From Sphingomonas sp. PP-CE-3A-406 (lineage in GTDB: Bacteria > Pseudomonadota > Alphaproteobacteria > Sphingomonadales > Sphingomonadaceae), in NCBI RefSeq assembly GCF_003688625.1, contig NZ_RCWY01000003.1, forward strand, positions 991,684 through 1,055,683: a stretch of DNA of 64,000 nucleotides. The letters run 5' to 3'. This document shows, in pieces, positions 40,295 through 47,735 of this stretch (position 1 is its first letter; every line of letters starts with the position of its first letter). A program made the position numbers and the translations under genes. The notes under the pieces were generated by a model that saw only the letters and a program-made list of their open reading frames with translations, was not told the DNA's origin and searched no databases.

Positions 40295-40684
40295 TCAGGC
40301 CAACGCGCCGAAGACGCGCTCGATCTTTTCCTTCAGCGCGGCCGGGGCGAACGGCTTGACGAGATAATTGTTCACGCCGAGCGCCGCGGCCTTCTGGACG
40401 ATCTCGCGATCGGACGAGCCGGTGAGCATGATGAACACCGTCTTGCCGATCACCGGATCGTTGCGCACTTCCTCGAGGAACTGCAGACCGTCCATGTCGG
40501 GCATGTTGTAGTCCGAGATGATGAGATGCACGCGGTCGCTCCTGACCGCCGCGAGCGCTTCGGGCGCACCGCCCTTGTCGCGCACGTCGCGAAATCCCAG
40601 GTCCTGAAGGGACCGGCGGATCATCGCGCGCATACTGGCCTGATCGTCCACGACCATGACCTTGATTTGAGATGCAGCCGGCAT
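40295..40684 (-). CDS. cheY: Chemotaxis response regulator CheY (first copy)
   Basis: A 129-residue single receiver domain. Acidic pair D13/D14 (VVDDQ), phospho-acceptor D58 (IISDYNMPDMDG), Thr in IMLTGSS and Lys in YLVKPF are all present. It receives phosphate from CheA and binds FliM. Length and motifs are normal. It lies between cheB and cheD; the second cheY is next to cheA at 45245-45610. Confidence 0.95.
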   Translation of the reverse strand: MPAASQIKVMVVDDQASMRAMIRRSLQDLGFRDVRDKGGAPEALAAVRSDRVHLIISDYNMPDMDGLQFLEEVRNDPVIGKTVFIMLTGSSDREIVQKAAALGVNNYLVKPFAPAALKEKIERVFGALA

Positions 40685-40703
40685 CGTCTTCCAATCCCTG
40701 TGT

Positions 40704-41720
40704 TTACTTGCCGCACGCCGCGAGGATCGCCTCGGGCAGTGCAGACAGACTCAATTCACGCTCGACCGCGCCAAGTTCGACCGCCGACCGCGGCATGCCG
40801 TAGACGACGCAGGTGTCCTTCGACTGGCCGAAGGTCCGCGCGCCCGCCTGACGCATTTGCAGCAGCCCCTCGGCACCGTCGGATCCCATCCCGGTCAGGA
40901 TCACCCCGACCGCCTGGGCGCCGCGTTTGGCGACCGACCGGAAGAGGATGTCGACCGACGGACGATGGCCGCTGACGAGATCGTCGGCCTTGAGGCGAAC
41001 GACCCCCCGGGCACCACCGACGAGCTCCATGTGTCGCGGCCCACCAGGTGCAATATAGGCGGTTCCGGGCATCAACGGGCTTCCGTCGACCGCTTCGCGC
41101 ACCGTAATCCGACATTCGCGGTCGAGCCGTTCGGCGAAACTCGCGGTGAACGTGCCGGGCATGTGCTGGACGATCAGGATCGGCGGGCAACCGGGCGGTA
41201 GTGCCGCGAGCAGCGAGAACAGCGCCTCGACGCCGCCGGTCGACGCCCCGATCGCGATCACCACGTCGTCGCGCGACTGCACCGTCATTTTCGCGGGACG
41301 GACGGTCGGCGTGACGCGGACCGCAGACCGCGCCGCAGCCTTGACCGTTGCACGCAACAGCGCCGCATCGCGCGCCAGTTCCTCGGGATTGCCCGACGGC
41401 TTGGCGATGCAGTCTACCGCGCCCAGCCGGAGCGCCTCGATCGTCACCGCCGCACCCTGCGCGGTCAGCGTCGAGCACATGACGACCGGCATTGGCCGCA
41501 ACCGCATGATGCGTTCGAGGAACGACAGGCCGTCCATCCCCGGCATCTCGATGTCGAGCGTGATGACGTCGGGTTCGAGATCCTTGATCATCTGTCGCGC
41601 GATGCTCGGCTCGGGGGCCATGCCGACCACCTCGATCTCGGGATCGGCGGACAGCACGCGGTTGAGCGCGGCGCGGATTGCGGCGCTGTCGTCGACGATC
41701 AGCGTACGGATGCGCCGCAT
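40704..41720 (-). CDS. cheB: Chemotaxis methylesterase CheB
   Basis: A 338-residue protein with an N-terminal receiver (D10/D11, phospho-acceptor D56 in TLDIEMPG) and a C-terminal methylesterase domain. Catalytic motifs: Ser in GASTGG, His in VQHMPGTF and Asp in TGMGSDG. It removes methyl groups from chemoreceptor glutamates after phosphorylation by CheA. The ATG overlaps the cheR stop by one base. Adaptation enzymes CheB, CheR and CheD are therefore all encoded together. Confidence 0.96.
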   Translation of the reverse strand: MRRIRTLIVDDSAAIRAALNRVLSADPEIEVVGMAPEPSIARQMIKDLEPDVITLDIEMPGMDGLSFLERIMRLRPMPVVMCSTLTAQGAAVTIEALRLGAVDCIAKPSGNPEELARDAALLRATVKAAARSAVRVTPTVRPAKMTVQSRDDVVIAIGASTGGVEALFSLLAALPPGCPPILIVQHMPGTFTASFAERLDRECRITVREAVDGSPLMPGTAYIAPGGPRHMELVGGARGVVRLKADDLVSGHRPSVDILFRSVAKRGAQAVGVILTGMGSDGAEGLLQMRQAGARTFGQSKDTCVVYGMPRSAVELGAVERELSLSALPEAILAACGK

Positions 41721-42598
41721 TATTGTCCCCCCTGCTTGACGTAGATGGTCTGGCCGCAGCTCTGCATGATCTGCGCGGCGGACCCGAACAGTCGTTCCGA
41801 ATGGCCGATGTACAGATGGCCACCGGGGACGAGCAGGTCGACCAGCCGTTCCTCGAGCTCCGCCTTCGCGCGATCGTCGAAATAGATCATCACGTTGCGG
41901 CAGAAGATCGCGTCGTAGCGCTGGCGCATCGGCCAGGCGTCGAACAGGTTGAGCACGCGCGCCTGGACCAGCGCGCGCGCCTCTGCGGCGATCTCGAACT
42001 CGCCACCGGGCGCGGGCTTGACCCATGCCGACCGATAGTCGGCGGGGATCGCCGCAACGGTCTGTTCCGCATAGGTCGCGCGGCGGACGCTTTCGACGAC
42101 GTGCGGTGCAAGGTCGGTCGCCAGCAGCTTCAGGTCGGCGTCGCGCAGCCATCCGGCCGCCGAGCGGTCGCGCCCGAGCAGGCACATCGCGATCGAATAC
42201 ACTTCCTCGCCGCTCGAACAGCCCGCCGACCAGATCCGAACCGGAGCGGTTCGCACGCGCTGTTTGAGCGTCGGGATGACGACGTTGCGGAAATGCTCGA
42301 AATGATGGTTTTCACGGAAGAAATGCGTGTGGTTGGTGGTCAGCGCGACGACCATCGCCGCGCGTTCCTCCTTGTTGGTCTGAACCAGACGCACATAATC
42401 GCGGAAATTGGCGAGACCGTGCATCCGCAGGCGACGCGACAAGCGGCCGTGGACCAGCGTCTTCTTGATATCGGTCAGGTGGATCCGCGCGTCGCTCTGC
42501 ATGATCGTCGCGATCGCGGCGAACTCGGCGGCGGCGAGCGGCGGACCGCTCCCCGAACCGGCGACGTCGGCTCCACCTGGCAGGGTGGCAGTGGTCAC
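41720..42598 (-). CDS. cheR: Chemotaxis methyltransferase CheR
   Basis: A 292-residue S-adenosylmethionine-dependent methyltransferase. The GTG at 42598 overlaps the cheW stop (GTGA). The N-terminal helical part includes DARIHLTDIKKTLVHGRLSRRLRMHG. The catalytic domain has the SAM-binding RIWSAGCSSGEEVYSIAM, the conserved NHTHFFRENHHFEHF and NVMIYFDDRAKAELEERLVDLLVPGGHLYIGHSE. No TPR tail is present. The chemoreceptor tail at 1-186 carries a candidate docking pentapeptide. Confidence 0.95.
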   Translation of the reverse strand: MTTATLPGGADVAGSGSGPPLAAAEFAAIATIMQSDARIHLTDIKKTLVHGRLSRRLRMHGLANFRDYVRLVQTNKEERAAMVVALTTNHTHFFRENHHFEHFRNVVIPTLKQRVRTAPVRIWSAGCSSGEEVYSIAMCLLGRDRSAAGWLRDADLKLLATDLAPHVVESVRRATYAEQTVAAIPADYRSAWVKPAPGGEFEIAAEARALVQARVLNLFDAWPMRQRYDAIFCRNVMIYFDDRAKAELEERLVDLLVPGGHLYIGHSERLFGSAAQIMQSCGQTIYVKQGGQ

Positions 42599-43086
42599 GC
42601 CGCGATATCCATCTGCCGGGTCAGACCGAGCGCCTCGAGATCGAGCAGCAGGACCATGATGTCGCCGGCAGCGCCCTGCGCTTCGGAGGCGCGGGTCTGC
42701 GTCTTGACCAGGCCGGCGATCACGCTGGGTTCGCCGATCTCGACGTCGGGCGCGGGGCGGATCTCGTTGGCATCGATCAGGACGATGTCCGACACTTCGT
42801 CTACCAGGAACCCGGCCTGCTTGCCGGCGATGCTGACGACCAGGATGCACGACCGCGAGTGGATCGCGCTCGGCTCCCATCCGAGGCGCTCGGCGAGGCC
42901 GATGACGGGGACGACGGTCCCGCGCAGGTTGGTGACGCCCTTGATATAGTCGGGGACGCCGGGAAGCGGGGTCGGCTCGTCCCATTCGCGGATCTCGATC
43001 AGCGACGACATGTCGATCCCGAAGATCTGCGTGCCGAGCGAGAAGGTGACGATCTTGCGTTCACCCGGGGCGTTGGTCGTGGTCAT
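42595..43086 (-). CDS. cheW: Chemotaxis coupling protein CheW
   Basis: A 163-residue protein that couples receptors with CheA. A single CheW domain: KIVTFSLGTQIFGIDMSSLIEIREWDEPTPLPGVPDYIKGVTNLRGTVVPVIGLAERLGW and CILVVSIAGKQAGFLVDEVSDIVLID. Normal length. Overlaps cheA upstream (ATGA) and cheR downstream (GTGA). Confidence 0.96.
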   Translation of the reverse strand: MTTTNAPGERKIVTFSLGTQIFGIDMSSLIEIREWDEPTPLPGVPDYIKGVTNLRGTVVPVIGLAERLGWEPSAIHSRSCILVVSIAGKQAGFLVDEVSDIVLIDANEIRPAPDVEIGEPSVIAGLVKTQTRASEAQGAAGDIMVLLLDLEALGLTRQMDIAA

Positions 43087-45248
43087 GCGGCGAGTCCTTT
43101 GGTGATGTGGCGAACGGAGGAAGACGGACCGACGAGCGCTTCGATGTCGAGGATCAGCGCGATCGAGCCGTCGCCGAGAATCGTTGCGCCGCCGAGCCCG
43201 CGGATCGGATGCAGGTTCTGCTCGAGGCTCTTGATGACGACCTCGCGGCGGTCGTCGATCGTGTCGACCATCAGCCCGACATGGCCGGCGGTCTCGCTCT
43301 CGACGATGATGACCAGCGATTCCTCGGGCGAGCGGGCGTCGTTGTCGGCGAACCCGAAGGTGCGGGTGAGCCGGCGGACGGGGACGTAGTTGCCGCGCAG
43401 TTCGATCACCTCGCCGGTGGTCGTGGTCGGGCGGACCTGGCCGGGTTCGGGCTGGACGGTCTCGACGACGTTGGCGAGCGGCAGCACGAAGCGCTGGCCG
43501 GCGAGCCGCACGATCATCCCCTCGAGGATGGCGAGCGTCAGCGGCAGCACCATCGTGAAGGTGGTACCCTTGCCGGGCACCGAGCTGATCTCGACGCGGC
43601 CGCCGAGCGCCTCGACGTTCGAGCGGACCACGTCCATGCCGACGCCGCGACCCGAGATGTTCGAGATCGTCTCCGCGGTGGAAAATCCTGGCGCGCAGAT
43701 CAGCTGATCGATCTCCTCGTCGGACAGGACCGCGTCGGCAGCGACGATGCCCTTCTCGACCGCCTTGGCGCGGACGCGGACGCGGTCGATACCGGCGCCG
43801 TCGTCGGCGACCCGGACGAAAATCCGCGCGCCCTTCTGTTCGGCGGACAGGCGGATCGTGCCCTCGGGCGGCTTGCCGCAGGCGATCCGGTCGGCCGGGC
43901 TTTCGATGCCGTGATCGACCGCGTTGCGGATCATGTGGGTCAGCGGATCGCCGATCTTCTCGATCACGCCCTTGTCGACCTCGGTCATCTCGCCGGTCGT
44001 CTCGAGCGTCACGAGCTTGCCGGTTTCAGTCGCCAGATCGCGGAGCATGCGCGGCACGCGGCTGAACGACTGCTTGATCGGCTGCGCGCGCAGCGACATC
44101 ACCGTGTCCTGGATCTCGCGCGTCAGCCGCGAAAGCTGCGGCAGTTCGACGCGTTCCTGGTCCTTCGGGCTCAGGCGATCGGCGAGGATCGAGCCGCGGA
44201 TGACGAGTTCGCCGACGAGGTTGAGCAGCATGTCGAGCTTGGTCAGTTCGACGCGGATCGTCTGCGACGCAGGCTCGACGCGCGGCGCTTCCGGGCTGGC
44301 GGGTGCGGCCATTTTGACGGCAACCGGAACGGCGGGCGGCGCGATGCTGGCGATCGATACGACCGGCGCGACGGGCGGCGGCGCCTGCGTCACCGGAGCG
44401 GGTACCGCCGGGGCGACGCTGTCACCGCGGACGATCGTGACGACCGAATCCGGATCGACGAAATCGAAGCAGTCGGTGATCGCCGATTCCTCGATCGTCG
44501 CGGGTACGCTGACGGTCCAGCCGATATAGCTGTGCTCGGGATCCATGTCGCGGAGCGAGGGCAGGCGCGACAGGTCCGCGCCGATCACCGAGCCGCCGAG
44601 CAGTTCGAGTTCGCGGATGATCAACATCGGCTCGCCGCCGTTGGAAAGCGCGCCGTTGGACGGCAGGAACGTCACCGTCCAGGGCGCGACGACGTCGGGG
44701 GCGCTGTCGAAGTCGTCGAGCGAGACACCGACGGGCTCGAACCCGAACGGATCGAACGATTCGATCGCGCCGGCGATCGGCACGAAGCCGAACGGATCGG
44801 CATCGACCTCCACGGGAGCAGCAGGGGCGGGGGCGACGACCGGCGCTGTCGCATCCGGCGCGCCGCCGTTCTTGAGGACCTCGTCGAGCGCCTCCAGGGC
44901 TGCGGCATCGTTCGGGAGGCCGCGCGTGCCCTGCGCGGCGGCGACGTGATCCGACAGGATGTCGAACGCGGTCAGCATGACGCCGGTGACGCCGGGGGTC
45001 GGCGCGATGCGGCCTGCGCGAACCTCGTCGAGGACGTTCTCGAACCGGTGCGAGAAGGCGGTCAGCGCGGCGTGGCCGAACGCGCCGGCACCACCCTTGA
45101 TCGAATGGACCGCGCGGAACACGCCCGCGATCACGCCGGCCGACACGTCGCCTGCATTCATCGCGGACAGGCCGGTCTCCGCGGTCGTCAGACCTTCGGC
45201 GCATTCCTCGAAGAAGATCGCCTGGATATCGTCGAGATCGTCGCTCAT
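43083..45248 (-). CDS. cheA: Chemotaxis histidine kinase CheA
   Basis: A 721-residue kinase. Domains: HPt with H48 (FRAVHSIKGGAGAFGHAALTAFSHRFENVLDEVR), an Ala/Pro/Val-rich region with a segment for CheY/CheB binding (about residues 150-290), dimerisation helices (IRVELTKLDMLLNLVGELVIRGSIL), the ATPase domain (HMIRNAVDHGIESPADRIACGKPPEGTIRLSAEQKGARIFVRVADDGAGID and FSTAETISNISGRGVGMDVVRSNVEALGG) and the C-terminal CheW-like domain. I use the ATG at 45248, which overlaps the cheY stop (ATGA). An in-frame ATG two codons upstream is also possible. Confidence 0.97.
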   Translation of the reverse strand: MSDDLDDIQAIFFEECAEGLTTAETGLSAMNAGDVSAGVIAGVFRAVHSIKGGAGAFGHAALTAFSHRFENVLDEVRAGRIAPTPGVTGVMLTAFDILSDHVAAAQGTRGLPNDAAALEALDEVLKNGGAPDATAPVVAPAPAAPVEVDADPFGFVPIAGAIESFDPFGFEPVGVSLDDFDSAPDVVAPWTVTFLPSNGALSNGGEPMLIIRELELLGGSVIGADLSRLPSLRDMDPEHSYIGWTVSVPATIEESAITDCFDFVDPDSVVTIVRGDSVAPAVPAPVTQAPPPVAPVVSIASIAPPAVPVAVKMAAPASPEAPRVEPASQTIRVELTKLDMLLNLVGELVIRGSILADRLSPKDQERVELPQLSRLTREIQDTVMSLRAQPIKQSFSRVPRMLRDLATETGKLVTLETTGEMTEVDKGVIEKIGDPLTHMIRNAVDHGIESPADRIACGKPPEGTIRLSAEQKGARIFVRVADDGAGIDRVRVRAKAVEKGIVAADAVLSDEEIDQLICAPGFSTAETISNISGRGVGMDVVRSNVEALGGRVEISSVPGKGTTFTMVLPLTLAILEGMIVRLAGQRFVLPLANVVETVQPEPGQVRPTTTTGEVIELRGNYVPVRRLTRTFGFADNDARSPEESLVIIVESETAGHVGLMVDTIDDRREVVIKSLEQNLHPIRGLGGATILGDGSIALILDIEALVGPSSSVRHITKGLAA

Positions 45249-45610
45249 GGACATACCCGGCGGATCGCCGTCCCCAGCTTGGCGGCGTCGAACGGCTTGG
45301 TGATCCAGCCGGTCGCGCCGGCGCCGCGTGCGCGGGCCTTTTTCTCGTCGGAGAATTCGGTCGACAGGACCAGGATCGGCAGGCCGCGGAATTCGGGCAC
45401 CGCACGAACCGCCTCGATCAGCTCGAACCCATCCATCTCCGGCATGTTGATGTCGGTGATCAGCAGGTCTGGCTTGACCTCGTGCATCCGCTCGAGACCG
45501 TGGCGGCCGTCATTGGCCGCCTCGATGGTGAAGCCCTGCGCGGTCAACGACGCTTTCAGGAGCATCCGCATGCTCGCCGAGTCGTCGACGGTAAGGATGG
45601 TCTTGCTCAC
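45245..45610 (-). CDS. cheY: Chemotaxis response regulator CheY (second copy)
   Basis: A 121-residue receiver domain. D9/D10, phospho-acceptor D53 (ITDINMPEMDG), Thr/Ser in LVLSTE and Lys in WITKPF are present. The GTG start overlaps the STAS gene stop (GTGA); the stop overlaps cheA. Its place next to cheA suggests that it could be the primary or the phosphate-sink CheY. The sequence does not decide. Confidence 0.94.
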   Translation of the reverse strand: MSKTILTVDDSASMRMLLKASLTAQGFTIEAANDGRHGLERMHEVKPDLLITDINMPEMDGFELIEAVRAVPEFRGLPILVLSTEFSDEKKARARGAGATGWITKPFDAAKLGTAIRRVCP

Positions 45611-45963
45611 GAATGGATTTCCTTCTGGTTGTCGAGACCGATGGCGTCGGCCAGTCTGCAGGCCGTCACGCGCTCCACGAATGCGGGGCTGGGCGCGGCG
45701 ATGGTGAAGCTGTGGCCGTTGGCGATCGCATCGGCATGCGCGGCGACCAGCAACTGCAGCGTCGCGTGGCCGATGCTCTCGACACCCGAAGCGTCGATCA
45801 CGATGTCGCCGTCGAAATCCGCCGCGAGGACCAGGCGCACCCCGATATCCTGCGCGTGCACCGTGGTGCACTGGCCGGGAAGTATCAGCGTACGATCCTC
45901 TGGGGGTTTCGCGTCTGCAGTGGCGGCGAGTGCCATGTCAGGCGGTGAGAGCGTTGAAATCAT
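45607..45963 (-). CDS. Single STAS-domain protein of the chemotaxis operon
   Basis: A 118-residue STAS-type protein (TLILPGQCTTVHAQDIGVRLVLAADFDGDIVIDASGVESIGHATLQLLVAAHADAIANGHSFTIAAPSPAFVERV). The DxSGVxxIGHATLQLL core resembles anti-sigma-antagonist domains with Ser at the phosphorylatable position. It starts inside the end of motA; the GAGGAGG before 45963 is a strong ribosome site, although an in-frame ATG at 45936 is also possible. STAS proteins of this kind occur in many alphaproteobacterial che operons. The role is unknown. Confidence 0.75.
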   Translation of the reverse strand: MISTLSPPDMALAATADAKPPEDRTLILPGQCTTVHAQDIGVRLVLAADFDGDIVIDASGVESIGHATLQLLVAAHADAIANGHSFTIAAPSPAFVERVTACRLADAIGLDNQKEIHS

Positions 45964-46822
45964 TTTTCGCCTCCTCGAGGGCGGTTTCTAACTGTTGGAA
46001 GGTCGGTGCCTTCGTCGATGGTGTCATGCGGCGGGCGATCTCGATCGCGACCTGCGTCGGCAGGCCCTGTGCGTGCGCGACGATCGCGCTCTTGACGATC
46101 AGGAACGGCTTGGCGTCGGCGTCGATCGTCTCGTGCAGTTTCGCGGCGAGCGGACCGACCAGGCAATAGGCCAGCATCACGCCGAGGAAGGTGCCGACCA
46201 GCGCGCCGCCGATCATCGCGCCGAGCACGTCGGTCGGCTGGTCGATCGATCCCATCGTCTTGATGACACCTAGCACCGCGGCGACGATGCCGATGGCGGG
46301 CAGGCCGTCGGCCATCAGCTGAAGCGCATGCTGTGGCGCCAGCTCCTCGTGGTGATGGTTCTCGATGTCGTTATCCATCGCCTCGGCGATTTGGTGCGGA
46401 TCCTCGAAGCTGACCGTCATCATCCGCAGATAATCGCAGATGAACGCCACCAGATGATGGTCCGCGAGGATGCGCGGATAGCGGCTGAAGATCGGGCTTT
46501 CCGCCGGCGTATCCAGATGCGGCTCGATCCCGATCGCGCCGCTCCGCTTGAACGTCGACAGCAGTCCGAACAACAGGGTCAGCAGATCGCGATAGTCGCT
46601 CTCGGTCCAGCGTCCGCCCTTGAAGGTGCGGAGCAGACCTTTGCCGGCCTGCTTCACCGTCGGCACCGAGTTGGAGACGATGAACGCGCCGATCGCCGCG
46701 CCGCCGATCGCGACCAGCTCGTGCGGCAGCGCGTGCATCACGATATCCATCTTGCCGCCGGACCAGATGAAACTGCCGAACACGCATGCGAGGATGATGA
46801 TGAAACCTATACCATTTACCAT
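45938..46822 (-). CDS. motA: Flagellar stator protein MotA
   Basis: A 294-residue inner-membrane stator subunit with four membrane helices. Recognised from the start MVNGIGFIIILACVFGSFIWSGG, the second helix (ELVAIGGAAIGAFIVSNS), the charged cytoplasmic loop and TM3/TM4 (ADGLPAIGIVAAVLGVIKTMGSIDQPTDVLGAMIGGALVGTFLGVMLAYCLVGPLAAKL). It heads the operon running through the che genes to motB and PilZ (46822 to 37315). The candidate promoter is at 46859-46886. Confidence 0.96.
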   Translation of the reverse strand: MVNGIGFIIILACVFGSFIWSGGKMDIVMHALPHELVAIGGAAIGAFIVSNSVPTVKQAGKGLLRTFKGGRWTESDYRDLLTLLFGLLSTFKRSGAIGIEPHLDTPAESPIFSRYPRILADHHLVAFICDYLRMMTVSFEDPHQIAEAMDNDIENHHHEELAPQHALQLMADGLPAIGIVAAVLGVIKTMGSIDQPTDVLGAMIGGALVGTFLGVMLAYCLVGPLAAKLHETIDADAKPFLIVKSAIVAHAQGLPTQVAIEIARRMTPSTKAPTFQQLETALEEAKNDFNALTA

Positions 46823-46858
46823 GGTCCGCGACCGTTCCTTCGTACCGGGTTTATATTG

Positions 46859-46886
46859 TTATAGGAGGGCCGCAGGGCCTTCGGTC
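46859..46886 (-). promoter_or_regulatory. Flagellar promoter of motA-che-motB operon
   Basis: On the minus strand GACCG (46882-46886), 15 bp, TCCTATAA (46859-46866). 37 bp before the motA ATG. It lies just after the stop of the methyltransferase gene, so read-through could add to motA transcription. Confidence 0.75.
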
Positions 46887-46898
46887 CGGCGCGCGGCA

Positions 46899-47735
46899 TT
46901 AAGCGGCGACCGGATGGTCGCGCGTCATGTGGCCGTCCTGCCAATCGATTACCGCGAGGTAGTTGCGCAGGCGGCTCTCCTCGATCCGGGCGAGCAACGC
47001 ATTGTCGTGGAGGGGTAACAGCAGCGCCGCGACCGCCTCGCTCCAGGGTGCGTCGGCGGCGAACACGACGCCCAGGCCGAACACCGCGGGGATATAGGCG
47101 AAGGCCAACGCGCGACCGTCGGTGGTGGCGTCGGCGACGAAATCCTCGACTGCGGTCAGCACGCCGTTGCGCGGGCCGCCGGCCTGCAACGCGAACGCGA
47201 ACTGGCCCATGCCGCGGAAACCGCGACCGGGGGTCAGGTCGTCGCGGTCGAGCAATGCGCCCGCGGTGTAGCTGTGCGCATGGCGGTGCTCGGCGGGAAT
47301 ACGGTCGGGCGCGTAATACATGTCGCGGCGCGCGCACGGCCAGCCGACGTCATGGAGGAAGGCGAGCAGCGGTTTGCCGTCGCGGCGTCCGATCCGATCG
47401 ATCTCGGCGAGTTCGCGCGACACGGTGTGGTAGTTGTGATCGCCGTCGATCAGCCATGCGTCGATCCCCGCCAGCCCGGGCACCGCGTCGAGGCTCGGCT
47501 GCGCGATATGGCGGACGCAGGGCGTGGCGGCGGCCCAGGCGGCGAAGCCCGGCGCGGGGGAGGGGTCGATGCTCGTCAGATGGCCGTCGATCGGTGCGAG
47601 GTGGTCGGCAAGCCGGTGCGACATGCCGCCGAACTCCGCGCCGATCTCGGCAACGTCGCGCGCGTCCGCGGCGGTCAGGCAGGCGAGGATGGTCGCGGAG
47701 AATTCGGCCATCGAATGGATCAGCAGCTCGCTCAT
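46899..47735 (-). CDS. Class I SAM-dependent methyltransferase, coupled to the HAD gene
   Basis: A 278-residue protein with a Rossmann methyltransferase core. Motif I is EIGAEFGGMSHRLADHL, a motif II-like acidic end is LTSIDPSPAPG, and AWLIDGDHNYHTVSRELAEID is the pattern of the Methyltransf_24-type small-molecule or glycan methyltransferases. Its ATG overlaps the HAD gene stop (ATGA). Position between flaF and motA suggests a job in flagellin or glycan modification. No biochemical substrate can be told. Confidence 0.7.
   Translation of the reverse strand: MSELLIHSMAEFSATILACLTAADARDVAEIGAEFGGMSHRLADHLAPIDGHLTSIDPSPAPGFAAWAAATPCVRHIAQPSLDAVPGLAGIDAWLIDGDHNYHTVSRELAEIDRIGRRDGKPLLAFLHDVGWPCARRDMYYAPDRIPAEHRHAHSYTAGALLDRDDLTPGRGFRGMGQFAFALQAGGPRNGVLTAVEDFVADATTDGRALAFAYIPAVFGLGVVFAADAPWSEAVAALLLPLHDNALLARIEESRLRNYLAVIDWQDGHMTRDHPVAA

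Noticed and set aside
41045-41056. CCTATAT elements inside cheB, flbT and other genes
   Set aside because: They encode Ala/Ala-Tyr-Ile codons within coding frames, lack a CCG element at 15 bp and are not located before a gene start.
43107-45707. An 866-codon plus-strand open frame
   Set aside because: It lies antisense to cheA and its neighbours; composition is that of a mirror frame and cheA is certain.
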